This document shows positions 24,221-32,899 of a DNA stretch of 64,000 nucleotides, in pieces. The notes beneath the pieces are model-generated. The model searched no databases. It saw nothing but the letters and a program-made list of their open reading frames with translations, and was not told the origin of the DNA. Source of the DNA: Spirosoma sordidisoli (GTDB taxonomy: Bacteria > Bacteroidota > Bacteroidia > Cytophagales > Spirosomataceae); assembly GCF_004138325.1 (NCBI RefSeq), contig NZ_SBLB01000006.1:372001-436000 (forward strand). The letters run 5' to 3'. The stretch's first letter is position 1. The number at the start of each line of letters is the position of its first letter. Both the position numbers and the translations under genes were made by a program.

Positions 24221-27200
24221 ATGCCTGGACTCAAAGCCCAACAGGACCCTATAGCCGATACCCTTACCCCGTTCGATGTTCGCCAGACCGTTGACCAGCT
24301 CAACCTGATTGGCGTTACCATCGACCGCGACGGTACGCTCAGCTACGCCAACCCGTATACCTACCGCGTTACGGCCTGGCAACCCGACGATATCGTCGGC
24401 AAAAACTTTTTCGACATTTTTATTCCGGCGGCCGACCGCGCCCGGCTCGAACTCGAATTTGAGGACGCCCTGACCAAAGCCACCTTTCCCGAACAGCGGG
24501 AGATCAGCATGCTGGCGCGCAGCGGGGCCGTCCGGAATGTGCTGCTCAACTCATTCATTGCCAACCGGGGCGACAACAGCACCGGCACCCATCGGTATGT
24601 CTCGTCGTTTACGCTCATCGGCGAGGATGTTACCAACAAACGGCGGGTAGCGTCGGCACTTTCGAATACCAATGCGCAGCTTCAGGACCTCGTCGACAAT
24701 ACCTCCGACCTGATTCAACTGCTCACCCTCGACGGCAAATTCATTTTCGTGAACCGGGCCTGGCGCGAGGTACTCGGCTACAGCTCCGACGAAATTGCCG
24801 CCCTGAACCTGCGCGACGTACTCCACCCCGACTACGCCACCAGCACCCTGGCGGCCCTCAAGCGCATTCAGCAGGGGGATAAGCTGCCGTATATCGAGAC
24901 CGTTTTCCGCAGCAAAACGGGCAAAACACTCTTTCTGTCGGGCAGCGTCAACTGCCGCTTCGATAACGACCGCCCAACGGCTTTCCGCTGTATTCTGCAC
25001 GACACCACCGGAAAAATCCGCGCTGAAAAATCGCAGAAACTCTATTATAGCATTGCCAACTGGACCATCAACACGCCCAACCTGGACGAGCTGTATCAGA
25101 AAATCCATGAAGAACTGGGCAACATCATCGATGCCCGCAACTTCTTCATTGCCCTCTACGACGCCGGCAAAACCTACCTGTCGTTCCCGTATTACGTAGA
25201 CGAATACTTTGGCGGCAACATGCGGTTTACCAAGCGGAAGATCGGCAACGGCCTGACCGAATATACCATTCAGGCCAACAAACCGCTGTTCCTGTACGAG
25301 AAAGATATCCGCGCCCTGGCAGAACAGCACGAGATCGATCTGTACGGCCAGCTCCAGCCGCAGGTGATGCTGACGGCTCCGCTCCGGATCGGCGACGAGA
25401 TTACGGGGATTATCGGGGTCAAATCGTACGACGATGCCCGCACCTACGGCCCCCGCGACCTCGAGCTGCTCGAATTCATTTCGGGGCAGGTGGCGCTGGC
25501 CATCGCCCGAAAGCAGTCCGAAGCGGCTCTGGATAAGCAGAACGCCCGGCTCAACGCCATGTTCGACAGCAGCACTTACCTGATCTGGTCGGTCAACAAA
25601 GCGCTGCAGCTCACCTCGTTCAACCGAAATTACGCCCAGCTGATCGAACGCAACGTGGGTGCCTTGCCTACCCTCAACAGCAGCGCGCCCAACTTTGGCT
25701 GGCGGATGGTCGGCCCCGAAAGCCGTAAAATACTCGAAGACCGCTACCGGCAGGCTTTTCGGGGGGTGCCGCAGAACTTTGAACTCCGCATCGACGGCGA
25801 CCGGCTCGACAACTCGGAAGTCTGGCTCGACTTTCAGCTCAATCCCATCATGCTGGCCAGCGGTCTTATTGAAGAGGTATCCGGTATTGCGCGCGACATT
25901 ACCAACCGCAAACGGGCCGAAATTGCGACCCGGCAGAGTGAAGAAAAATTCCGGGGTATTTTCGAAAACCTCCAGGATATCTATGCGCGGGTCGACCGGA
26001 AAGGACGCATTACGATGGTCAGTCCGTCGGTTTTCAAACGACTGGGCTATACGCCGGACGAAGTACTGGGCCAGGATGCCATGCAGTATTTCGTAGACAA
26101 GAGCGTTATTCACCGCGCCATGATCAAGCTCGGCCGCAACCACAGCCTCCGCAACTTCGAGGTCAGTATGCGCCGGAAAGACGGCACCGAGCGGCAGTTT
26201 ATGTTCAACATGCTGCTCCTGAACGATGGCCCCAGCAACGACCCCGATCCGGTCGTAGCGGTGCTGGCCCGCGACATTACGGAACTGAAGCGCCAGTCGG
26301 CCGAGCTGGTCAAAGCCAAAGACGAAGCCGAACGATCGCTGAAGGTCAAAGAGCAGTTTCTGGCAAATATGAGCCACGAAATCCGGACGCCTATGAACGG
26401 GGTAATCGGTATGATCGACCTGCTCAACGACACCCAGCTGGACGACGAACAGCGGAGCTACGTCAAAACCATCAAGCGATCGTCAGAAACACTGCTCAAC
26501 ATCCTGAACGACATCCTGGACCTGTCGAAGATCGAAGCGGGCAAGATGGTGCTGCACGAGTCGCCGGTTGCGTTCCGGGAAATTTTCGAGAAGCTGATCG
26601 CGCTGTTCGGGCAACAGGCCAACTCCAAAAACAACACGCTGACCTACCACCTCAGCCCCGACCTGCCCACCTATGTCATTGCCGATCAGACGCGGCTGCT
26701 GCAGGTACTGTCGAATCTGACCTCGAACGCCATCAAGTTTACCGAAAACGGCGAGGTGCGTGTAGAGGCATCGCTCATCAGTAAACACGGGAAGTTCAAC
26801 CGGATTCGGGTGGCCGTGATCGACTCGGGTATTGGCATCTCACCCGCCAATATCAAACTGCTCTTCAACTCGTTCAGTCAGGTCGACACCTCCTCGCGCA
26901 AGTCGTTCGGCGGAACGGGACTTGGGCTGGCCATCTCGAAAGAACTCGCCACGCTCATGAAAGGCGAAGTGGGTGTGGAGTCGGAAGTAGGCCAGGGCAG
27001 CACGTTCTGGTTCACCATCGAGCTGAAAGAAACGGCCATCAGCCCCACCCAGCAAACCACCGAAGTGGCCGAAATAGCCCTCGCCAACTTCTTCTCGACC
27101 TATCACCCGCAGGTGCTGCTCGTCGATGACAACGCCGTGAACCGGAAGGTAGCCTCCGAAATTCTGCGCAAAGCCGGTTGTGTCGTCACCACGGCCGACA

Positions 27201-27925
27201 GCGGTCCCGCAGCCATCCAGGCCGTAGAAGAACGAGTGAAAGACGGCGCCGGATCAGCAACGCCGGCGGCCTCGCCATTCGACGTCATTTTCATGGATAT
27301 CCAGATGCCCGACATGGACGGCGTGGAGACGACCCGGCATCTGCGCGGTCAGTTTGGCAGTCAGCTCCCGACCATCGTGGCCATGACGGCCTATTCGATG
27401 CGCGAAGATCGGGAACGCTTCATCAGCCAGGGCCTCGACGATTACATCGCCAAACCGATCCGCGCGCAGAGCCTGGTGGCAAAGGTGAAAGAGATCGTTG
27501 ACAGCCAGCAGCTGAAAGCCCGCCAGCCCGAATCCTCGTCGGCGCCGACCGTCAGCAAACCGAAGGCTCAGGAACCCAAACCGGAAAATCAGCTCCCGAT
27601 TCTTGATGAAGCCATTGTGGGTCAGCTGCGCGACATTGGCGGACAGGAACTGGTCGATAGCATCTTGGAAGAGTTCATGATCGAAGCCGCCGATCTGGTT
27701 CGGGGCGCCGTTGATGCCTACGCCTTGGGCGACATCCCGACCGTGAAAAGCCACCTGCATACGCTGAAAGGATCGGCGGGGACCATCGGCGTAGCGCGCA
27801 TGGCCGACATTGCCCGCACGGCCGAAGGCAAGCTCAAAGTCAACGACACCAGCGGCCTGAACGAAGCCCTTCAGGACCTCGAAAAAGCCTTCGCCGAGTT
27901 CCTGGCCACCCGCGAAGAACCCTGA
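24221..27925 (+). CDS. Hybrid sensor histidine kinase with PAS, GAF, receiver and Hpt domains
   Basis: 1234 residues without membrane helices: a cytoplasmic multistep phosphorelay protein. Order by motif: PAS (about 15-145), PAS (about 155-275), GAF (about 285-430), PAS (about 445-570), PAS (about 575-700), HisKA with His719 (NMSHEIRTPMNG), HATPase_c with GGTGLGLAISKELA, receiver with Asp1026 (VIFMDIQMPDMDG), and Hpt with His1180 (HLHTLKGSAGTIG). The ligand is unknown. There is no DNA-binding partner next door; the lone CheY-like receiver at 31626 is a candidate output. The SIR2-TPR gene starts 38 bp downstream on the same strand. Confidence 0.95.
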   Translation: MPGLKAQQDPIADTLTPFDVRQTVDQLNLIGVTIDRDGTLSYANPYTYRVTAWQPDDIVGKNFFDIFIPAADRARLELEFEDALTKATFPEQREISMLARSGAVRNVLLNSFIANRGDNSTGTHRYVSSFTLIGEDVTNKRRVASALSNTNAQLQDLVDNTSDLIQLLTLDGKFIFVNRAWREVLGYSSDEIAALNLRDVLHPDYATSTLAALKRIQQGDKLPYIETVFRSKTGKTLFLSGSVNCRFDNDRPTAFRCILHDTTGKIRAEKSQKLYYSIANWTINTPNLDELYQKIHEELGNIIDARNFFIALYDAGKTYLSFPYYVDEYFGGNMRFTKRKIGNGLTEYTIQANKPLFLYEKDIRALAEQHEIDLYGQLQPQVMLTAPLRIGDEITGIIGVKSYDDARTYGPRDLELLEFISGQVALAIARKQSEAALDKQNARLNAMFDSSTYLIWSVNKALQLTSFNRNYAQLIERNVGALPTLNSSAPNFGWRMVGPESRKILEDRYRQAFRGVPQNFELRIDGDRLDNSEVWLDFQLNPIMLASGLIEEVSGIARDITNRKRAEIATRQSEEKFRGIFENLQDIYARVDRKGRITMVSPSVFKRLGYTPDEVLGQDAMQYFVDKSVIHRAMIKLGRNHSLRNFEVSMRRKDGTERQFMFNMLLLNDGPSNDPDPVVAVLARDITELKRQSAELVKAKDEAERSLKVKEQFLANMSHEIRTPMNGVIGMIDLLNDTQLDDEQRSYVKTIKRSSETLLNILNDILDLSKIEAGKMVLHESPVAFREIFEKLIALFGQQANSKNNTLTYHLSPDLPTYVIADQTRLLQVLSNLTSNAIKFTENGEVRVEASLISKHGKFNRIRVAVIDSGIGISPANIKLLFNSFSQVDTSSRKSFGGTGLGLAISKELATLMKGEVGVESEVGQGSTFWFTIELKETAISPTQQTTEVAEIALANFFSTYHPQVLLVDDNAVNRKVASEILRKAGCVVTTADSGPAAIQAVEERVKDGAGSATPAASPFDVIFMDIQMPDMDGVETTRHLRGQFGSQLPTIVAMTAYSMREDRERFISQGLDDYIAKPIRAQSLVAKVKEIVDSQQLKARQPESSSAPTVSKPKAQEPKPENQLPILDEAIVGQLRDIGGQELVDSILEEFMIEAADLVRGAVDAYALGDIPTVKSHLHTLKGSAGTIGVARMADIARTAEGKLKVNDTSGLNEALQDLEKAFAEFLATREEP

Positions 27926-27963
27926 TAAAACCCACCTTTACCACCCACACCATCTCCTGACGC

Positions 27964-29955
27964 ATGAACTCGATAAAACGGCTTTCCGAGCTGACCATTC
28001 AGCAAGACCGAAAAGCCACCTTGCAATTCCTGGTCAATAAAGTCAAGCAGCGTAAAGACGATTTCCCGGCTCCGCCTTTCTTTCTGTTGATGGGCGCGGG
28101 TTGCTCATTCGATGCCCGGATTCCTACGGGTTCGGGTATTATGACGTACCTTCAGAAACGTTGTTACGTCGAGAATACGATGAGCATCCCGAATCACAAC
28201 CTGCTGGATCTGGACAAAATAGACAGTTTACTGACCGACGACGACGCGCAGAAAAACCTGGCCGCCTTTATCAAAGAAAAGCAGGAAGCCTGTCACCAAC
28301 AGGTCGATGCGCAGCGCGACGAATTTCTTGGTAGCATTCCGGCTGACCTCGTCGAGATTCTGAAAACCAACAATCCTGATGCTGATCTGTGGGACGTTGT
28401 CAAAGAAGAGTTTTATCAAACCAGTTATTACGGTTTCTGGTTCGACATTACGCTACCGGACCCGCGCGAACGCCAGCAGCTGATCGAAGAAATCATCGAC
28501 AGAAAGGAACCTTCGGCGGCTTACATTCTGCTGGCCTGCGTGGTCAACTCAGACGGGATCAGAACCATTTTCACGACCAATTTTGATGATCTGGTCAACG
28601 ACGCCATTTTGCAGGAAACTGACAAAAAATCGAGGATTTATGCGCATAACGAACTGGTGAAGTTCATCAACTTCCGCAGTCCCCGCCCCAACATTGTCAA
28701 ACTGCACGGCGACTATCTGTTTCAGGACATGAAAAATACCCTGCACGAAACGTCGACCTTGCAGGACGATCAGATCATGAAACTTCAGGAAGCCGCGCAG
28801 GATATGGGCGTTATTGTCACGGGCTACTCCGGCTCCGACCGATCCATTATGGACGCCCTGTACCAGGTGAAAGAAAAACGAGGAGCGAGTTTCCCGTTGT
28901 ACTGGTGCGCCCGCGATGAGAAAAATATTAACTGGCGGGCCAAATACCTGATTAATCAGCATCCCAACAGTTATTACGTTCCCGTCGACACCTTTGAGCA
29001 GCTGATTGTCAAGCTTTACAATGATCTGAACTGCAAACTGCGCGACGTAGAAGAAAAGAAAAAGTGGGTAGAAAAACATCACCAGAAAGCCGTCGATACC
29101 CTCAGTAAGGGCGACTTGAGAAAGCAAAGCCCAAACCTGGAAAAAGCCCTGAAAGCCGAAGAAATTCTGGCACAGGCCCGGCAGATAAAAACCCCTACAG
29201 AACGGGTCACGTATCTGGACGATATGATTCAGAAAGTACCCCCCAATGCTGAGTTATACGTATGGAACGCTTACTACAAACATGACCTCCAGCGCTACGA
29301 AGACGCCCTGACCGACTTGGATAAAGCCATTGACCTTGACTCAACTAACGCTACAGCCTATAACAACCGGGGCTCCGCCAAGAGTAACCTCCAGCGCTAT
29401 GAAGACGCCCTGATCGACTTGGATAAAGCCATTGACCTTGACCCAAATAACTCTTCAGCCCATAACAACCGGGGCTTCGCCAAGAATAGCCTCAAGCGCT
29501 ACGAAGAAGCTCTGAGCGACTACGAAAAAGCCATTGACCTTGACCCAAATAACGATGCAGCCTATATCAACCGGGGCTCAGTCAATAGTTACCTCAAACA
29601 ATACAAAGACGCCCTGATTGACTTCGATAAAGCTATTGACCTTGATCCGACTGACGCTACAACCTATAGCCACAAGGGCAGAACGCTTCGAAAGCTGAAC
29701 AGATTGACCGAAGCTGAAGAGAACGTCCGGAGAGCGATTGAACTCGATGAGAATTACGCGAATGCCTACGCGAATCTGGCCGAGATCAGGGCGGCCCAGG
29801 GCAACGCAGATGGTTATTACGAGTCGCTGGAAACGGCTCTGGCGAAGGGCGCCAATGTAGAAAACCGGTTTACAGACGAGGTTTACATCCCCTACCTGAC
29901 TGAACCTCGCTTTGTTGAACTGCTGAAAAAACACGGTATTCCGCAACCAGCTTAA
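27964..29955 (+). CDS. SIR2-domain protein with C-terminal TPR repeats (candidate NADase defence effector)
   Basis: 663 residues. The N-terminal SIR2 fold shows FLLMGAGCSFDAR (44-48 GAGCS), TIFTTNFDDLV (Asn207) and NIVKLHGDY (His249), the NAD-binding and catalytic positions of SIR2-type NADases known from anti-phage systems such as Thoeris and DSR. A GYSGSDRSIMDAL motif follows. Residues about 440-645 are TPR units, four of them encoded by consecutive 102-bp repeats (29287-29694). A lone effector with its own sensor repeats would fit abortive infection, but this is inference. It follows the hybrid kinase by 38 bp and precedes the Cys/Gly-tail protein by 47 bp. Confidence 0.85.
   Translation: MNSIKRLSELTIQQDRKATLQFLVNKVKQRKDDFPAPPFFLLMGAGCSFDARIPTGSGIMTYLQKRCYVENTMSIPNHNLLDLDKIDSLLTDDDAQKNLAAFIKEKQEACHQQVDAQRDEFLGSIPADLVEILKTNNPDADLWDVVKEEFYQTSYYGFWFDITLPDPRERQQLIEEIIDRKEPSAAYILLACVVNSDGIRTIFTTNFDDLVNDAILQETDKKSRIYAHNELVKFINFRSPRPNIVKLHGDYLFQDMKNTLHETSTLQDDQIMKLQEAAQDMGVIVTGYSGSDRSIMDALYQVKEKRGASFPLYWCARDEKNINWRAKYLINQHPNSYYVPVDTFEQLIVKLYNDLNCKLRDVEEKKKWVEKHHQKAVDTLSKGDLRKQSPNLEKALKAEEILAQARQIKTPTERVTYLDDMIQKVPPNAELYVWNAYYKHDLQRYEDALTDLDKAIDLDSTNATAYNNRGSAKSNLQRYEDALIDLDKAIDLDPNNSSAHNNRGFAKNSLKRYEEALSDYEKAIDLDPNNDAAYINRGSVNSYLKQYKDALIDFDKAIDLDPTDATTYSHKGRTLRKLNRLTEAEENVRRAIELDENYANAYANLAEIRAAQGNADGYYESLETALAKGANVENRFTDEVYIPYLTEPRFVELLKKHGIPQPA
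29287..29694 (+). repeat. Four in-phase 102-bp tandem repeats encoding TPR units
   Basis: Units begin at 29287, 29389, 29491 and 29593, each with a CTCCAGCGCTA- or CTCAA-type start and the shared core AAAGC(C/T)ATTGACCTTGA. Each codes 34 residues of the form YEDALxDLDKAIDLDPxN. DNA-level similarity beyond protein need suggests recent duplication. Confidence 0.85.
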
Positions 29956-30002
29956 CCACGAAGAATGCGGGGTACAGCAGGCTAACTAAACCCACCCCCT
30001 TT

Positions 30003-30812
30003 ATGACAACGCAACAAGATGTACTTTGGAAAAAGCTACAGACGTTCCGATTCGATGAACCCGGCGTGGCGCTTACCTTCACCGCCCGGCTGGCCCGCGA
30101 AAACGGCTGGTCGCGCGCCTACGCCCGGCGCGTCGTTACCGAGTATCGGAAGTTTCTGCTGTTGTGCTGCCTGACCGAAACCGGCGTTACCCCGTCCGAT
30201 GCCGTCGATCAGGCCTGGCACCTGCACCTGAACTATACCCGCTCCTACTGGATCGACCTGTGCCGCACCACCCTCGGGCGCGACATTCACCATACGCCCA
30301 CCCAGGGCGGCAGGCAGGAAGCCGGCAAGTTTAACGGGTTCTACTCGGATACGCACCGGCTGTATCGCGACACCTTCGGCACCGAACCGCCCGCCGACAT
30401 CTGGCCCGATGCCCGCACCCGTTTTACCAGTACCCGGTTTCAGCGCGTAAACCGGGGCCGATACTGGGTGTTGCCCAAGCCATCGATTCAGCTCAGCCGG
30501 GGCCTGACGCTGGTTGGCCTGTTGCTGACGGCACTCCTGTTCGTGCAGGCCAGCTCACGGATGCTGGTGGTGGCGCTGCTGGTCATAGTCGCGTTTGGCG
30601 GACTGATCTGGCTGCTCGGCAGCCTCGCCAACTCGAACACAAACCCCGACCAACGACGACAGCAGGCCGATGAAGGGAGCGGTGTAATCCTGTTATCGGG
30701 CGATGCCGACCACCACAGCCACGACGCAACTGATGGTCATGACGGCGCTGACGCCGGAGCCGACAGTGGCTGTTCGGCCAGCGGTTGCAGCGGCTGTGGT
30801 GGTGGCGACTGA
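30003..30812 (+). CDS. Membrane protein with WHLHL domain and Cys/Gly-rich tail
   Basis: 269 residues. The N-terminal domain (1-150) has the motif AVDQAWHLHLNYTRSYWIDLC and FNGFYSDTHRLYRDTFG, similar to glycine-rich-domain-like proteins. Two hydrophobic helices follow (about 158-182 and 185-205, GLTLVGLLLTALLFVQ and MLVVALLVIVAFGGLIWLLG), then a His/Asp-rich segment and a C-terminal SGCSASGCSGCGGGD tail that recalls TIGR04222-type membrane proteins. His/Cys clusters hint at metal binding. Function unknown; it may be cotranscribed with the SIR2-TPR gene. Confidence 0.7.
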   Translation: MTTQQDVLWKKLQTFRFDEPGVALTFTARLARENGWSRAYARRVVTEYRKFLLLCCLTETGVTPSDAVDQAWHLHLNYTRSYWIDLCRTTLGRDIHHTPTQGGRQEAGKFNGFYSDTHRLYRDTFGTEPPADIWPDARTRFTSTRFQRVNRGRYWVLPKPSIQLSRGLTLVGLLLTALLFVQASSRMLVVALLVIVAFGGLIWLLGSLANSNTNPDQRRQQADEGSGVILLSGDADHHSHDATDGHDGADAGADSGCSASGCSGCGGGD

Positions 30813-30818
30813 CTGGAC

Positions 30819-31256
30819 CTAATCCCGTACCGGGAACCGCCGAAGCTGGCGTTCCAGATCCTGAATGGCGCCCTGTAGTTCGCGTTGGTCGGGCGCAACG
30901 GGCAGGTAGAAGGGAGTGGTGCCGGTTTGCCAGGAAGGCCGGGCTTCTGAGCCGAGCTTGATCCGGAGCCGGTAGTCGCCCCGCCCGCCCGACAGCGTAC
31001 TGAAGCCAAGAGCCGGTTCAACAAACGTCAGTCGGGGCGACAGCTCACGCTCGTCGGCTACCGACCGCATCCACTTAAGCAGAAGTTCCAGCTCCCAGGT
31101 CGACAGGACGGGGGCCGTACGAACACATTCGCGGTTCTGATAGCGGGTCTTTACACTGACAATAAGCCAGTTTCGATCCATGAAATAGGGCGAGTCGCTG
31201 CATTCATAATCCAGAATGTTTAACTCGAAGGCCCCTTCGGGTCCGGTGAGTTTCAT
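30819..31256 (-). CDS. WapI-like immunity-family protein (tentative)
   Basis: 145 residues if started at 31256 (MKLTGPEGAFELNILDYE); the frame is open to 31322 and would add a hydrophobic 22-residue leader, so the start is uncertain. The pattern FELNILDYEC...DRNWLIVSVKTRYQNRECVRTAPVLSTWELELLLKWM resembles WapI-type immunity proteins (NWL core followed by a T-x-EL-xx-L motif). No toxin gene is adjacent, so it would be an orphan. It is convergent with the WHLHL gene, ending 7 bp from it. The alternative is an uncharacterised small domain unrelated to toxin immunity. Confidence 0.55.
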   Translation of the reverse strand: MKLTGPEGAFELNILDYECSDSPYFMDRNWLIVSVKTRYQNRECVRTAPVLSTWELELLLKWMRSVADERELSPRLTFVEPALGFSTLSGGRGDYRLRIKLGSEARPSWQTGTTPFYLPVAPDQRELQGAIQDLERQLRRFPVRD

Positions 31257-31625
31257 AATTAATAGAGTGAGAGCGTATAGAGGAAGGATAGCTAATAAAC
31301 ACATAGTACCGGACCAGGCCACTGGTCGTCAGTCAAATGCCTCTCGGTTGCACTCGACAGACGGCTGGGACGGGCAGGTAAAACACCGTAGCGCTGTTAC
31401 TAAACTTACTTTATAGGATATGAATGGTAAACTTAACTAAAATAATGATACCCGCCATAGGAAAAAGGCTATTTTTTCGAAAGATTTTATCGACTTTGCC
31501 AACATAGGTCGCTCCGGAACGCGGTTGGGCTACTTAACAGAAACAGGCCGACCAATAGTCTTTTTGTGTTTGCCGAATTAACTCTATAATTTCACCACAC
31601 AAACGTAACACGATTCCCCAGCCCT
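31257..31625. other. Divergent AT-rich intergenic region
   Basis: This 369-bp gap between divergent genes is visibly AT-richer than its surroundings (31400-31600). No exact TAnnTTTG with a good -33 partner was found; GTGTTTGCC near 31567-31575 is the nearest match upstream of the receiver gene. No ORF, repeat or RNA gene is recognisable. Confidence 0.5.
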
Positions 31626-32006
31626 ATGTCAGCTTCCAAACGCGTCCTGATTGCCGAAGATAGCTCCGTTATTCAGAATCTGGCCCGCAAAATCCTTGAG
31701 TTTCAGAACTATGATATTACCGCCGTAAAGAACGGCGAACAGGTTTTACAGATTCTCGAGAAAGAAGACTTCAGCATCCTGCTGCTCGATATCAACATGC
31801 CTATCATGGATGGCATGGAATGCGTACGTCGCGTGCGGGCCCTGTCTGACACGACCAAAGCCGAAGTACCCATCGTGGCCATTACCGGTAACGCCAAGAA
31901 CTATACGGAAGAAGAATTCAAGACGGCCGGCTTCAACGACGTCCTGGTCAAACCCCTCAACTTCGACCGCCTGGTGGAAGTCGTCAATCAACTTACCGAC
32001 AAATAA
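31626..32006 (+). CDS. Single-domain response regulator (CheY-like receiver)
   Basis: 126 residues, only a receiver domain: acidic pair EDSS at 11-14, phosphoacceptor Asp55 (LLLDINMPIMDG), Thr87 (VAITGNA) and Lys109 (VLVKPLN). No output domain, so it acts by protein binding or as a phosphorelay shuttle. No chemotaxis or flagellar gene is near. The hybrid kinase with Hpt (24221-27925) could be a partner, but three genes lie between them. Followed by a word-repeat palindrome. Confidence 0.94.
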   Translation: MSASKRVLIAEDSSVIQNLARKILEFQNYDITAVKNGEQVLQILEKEDFSILLLDINMPIMDGMECVRRVRALSDTTKAEVPIVAITGNAKNYTEEEFKTAGFNDVLVKPLNFDRLVEVVNQLTDK

Positions 32007-32014
32007 AGAGCGGT

Positions 32015-32082
32015 TGAGTGATTGAGTGACTGAGCGAATCAGCTTTATGCAACCCAAATTCACTCAGTCACTCAATTACTCA
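32015..32082. repeat. Word-repeat palindrome between receiver and MBL hydrolase genes
   Basis: Arms TGAGTGATTGAGTGACTGAG (32015-32034) and its complement with one mismatch (32063-32082), extended by GAAT/ATTC. Each arm repeats a GAGTGA(T/C)T word. It lies 9 bp after the receiver stop and 10 bp before the MBL start. Same design as 7385, 12429 and 62854. Confidence 0.8.
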
Positions 32083-32092
32083 ATCACGCACC

Positions 32093-32854
32093 ATGGTTGT
32101 TACGCTGCTTGGAACCGGAACGTCGTCGGGGGTGCCGCTGATTGGCTGTGACTGTGCCGTATGCCGCTCGGCCGACTTTCGGGACAAACGACTGCGCACC
32201 TCGGCCCATATTGCCATCGACGGGCGTAGTTTCGTCATCGATACCGGGCCCGACTTCCGGCAGCAGGTACTCCGGCTCAATCTGCACCAGCTCGACGCGG
32301 TCCTGTTTACCCACGAACACAAAGACCATACGGCGGGGCTCGACGAAATCAGGGCTTATAATTTTCGCTCCGGCCGGGATATGCCTGTCTACGGCCGCCC
32401 TACGGTACTGGCGCAGCTCCAGCGTGAGTTTGCCTATATCTTCGCCGAACACAAGTACCCCGGCATTCCCCGCATCCGGCTCCACGAGATTCAGAATCAA
32501 CCCTTCGAGGTACTGGGGATTCCGGTAATCCCGATCGAGGTCATGCACCACCGGTTACCCGTATACGGCTACCGAATCGGCGATTTTACGTACCTCACCG
32601 ACCTCAACGCCATTGCCGAACCGGAACTGGACAAAGTCTACGGCACCCGAATTCTGATCCTCGACGCCCTGCAGCGCCAGCCGCATATTTCGCACTTCAA
32701 CCTCGATCAGGCGGTGGCGCTGGCCGAGCGGGTCGGCGCCGAGCGTACCTATTTCACCCACATCAGCCACAAGCTCGGTATGCATCAGGACGTCGAGAAA
32801 GAGCTGCCCCCTTCTATCCGGCTAGGCTACGACGGAATGCAGATTTATCTGTAA
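32093..32854 (+). CDS. MBL-fold metallohydrolase, PhnP-like
   Basis: 253 residues. Metallo-beta-lactamase motifs: GTGTSSGVPLIGCDCAVC (the Cys pair is typical of PhnP-like enzymes), FVIDTGPDFRQ, FTHEHKDHTAG (metal-binding HxHxDH) and FTHISHKLG near the C-terminus. PhnP-like enzymes cleave cyclic phosphodiesters such as 5-phosphoribosyl 1,2-cyclic phosphate. There are no C-P lyase genes around, so the real substrate in Bacteroidota is open. Confidence 0.9.
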   Translation: MVVTLLGTGTSSGVPLIGCDCAVCRSADFRDKRLRTSAHIAIDGRSFVIDTGPDFRQQVLRLNLHQLDAVLFTHEHKDHTAGLDEIRAYNFRSGRDMPVYGRPTVLAQLQREFAYIFAEHKYPGIPRIRLHEIQNQPFEVLGIPVIPIEVMHHRLPVYGYRIGDFTYLTDLNAIAEPELDKVYGTRILILDALQRQPHISHFNLDQAVALAERVGAERTYFTHISHKLGMHQDVEKELPPSIRLGYDGMQIYL

Positions 32855-32899
32855 ACCAATCCCCCGCCCCCAGCGTTACCGGCATACAGACTCGCTCCC

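Noticed and set aside
29287..29694. Regular repeats that could suggest a CRISPR array
   Set aside because: 102-bp unit, in frame and without spacers; they encode TPR motifs.
31257..31322. Hydrophobic leader as true N-terminus of the WapI-like protein
   Set aside because: The domain begins at 31256 and the leader is a plausible chance reading of AT-rich promoter DNA; kept as an alternative start only.
32093..32854. Assignment of the MBL protein as PhnP of a C-P lyase pathway
   Set aside because: Only the family motifs are present; no phn genes are nearby, so only PhnP-like is claimed.
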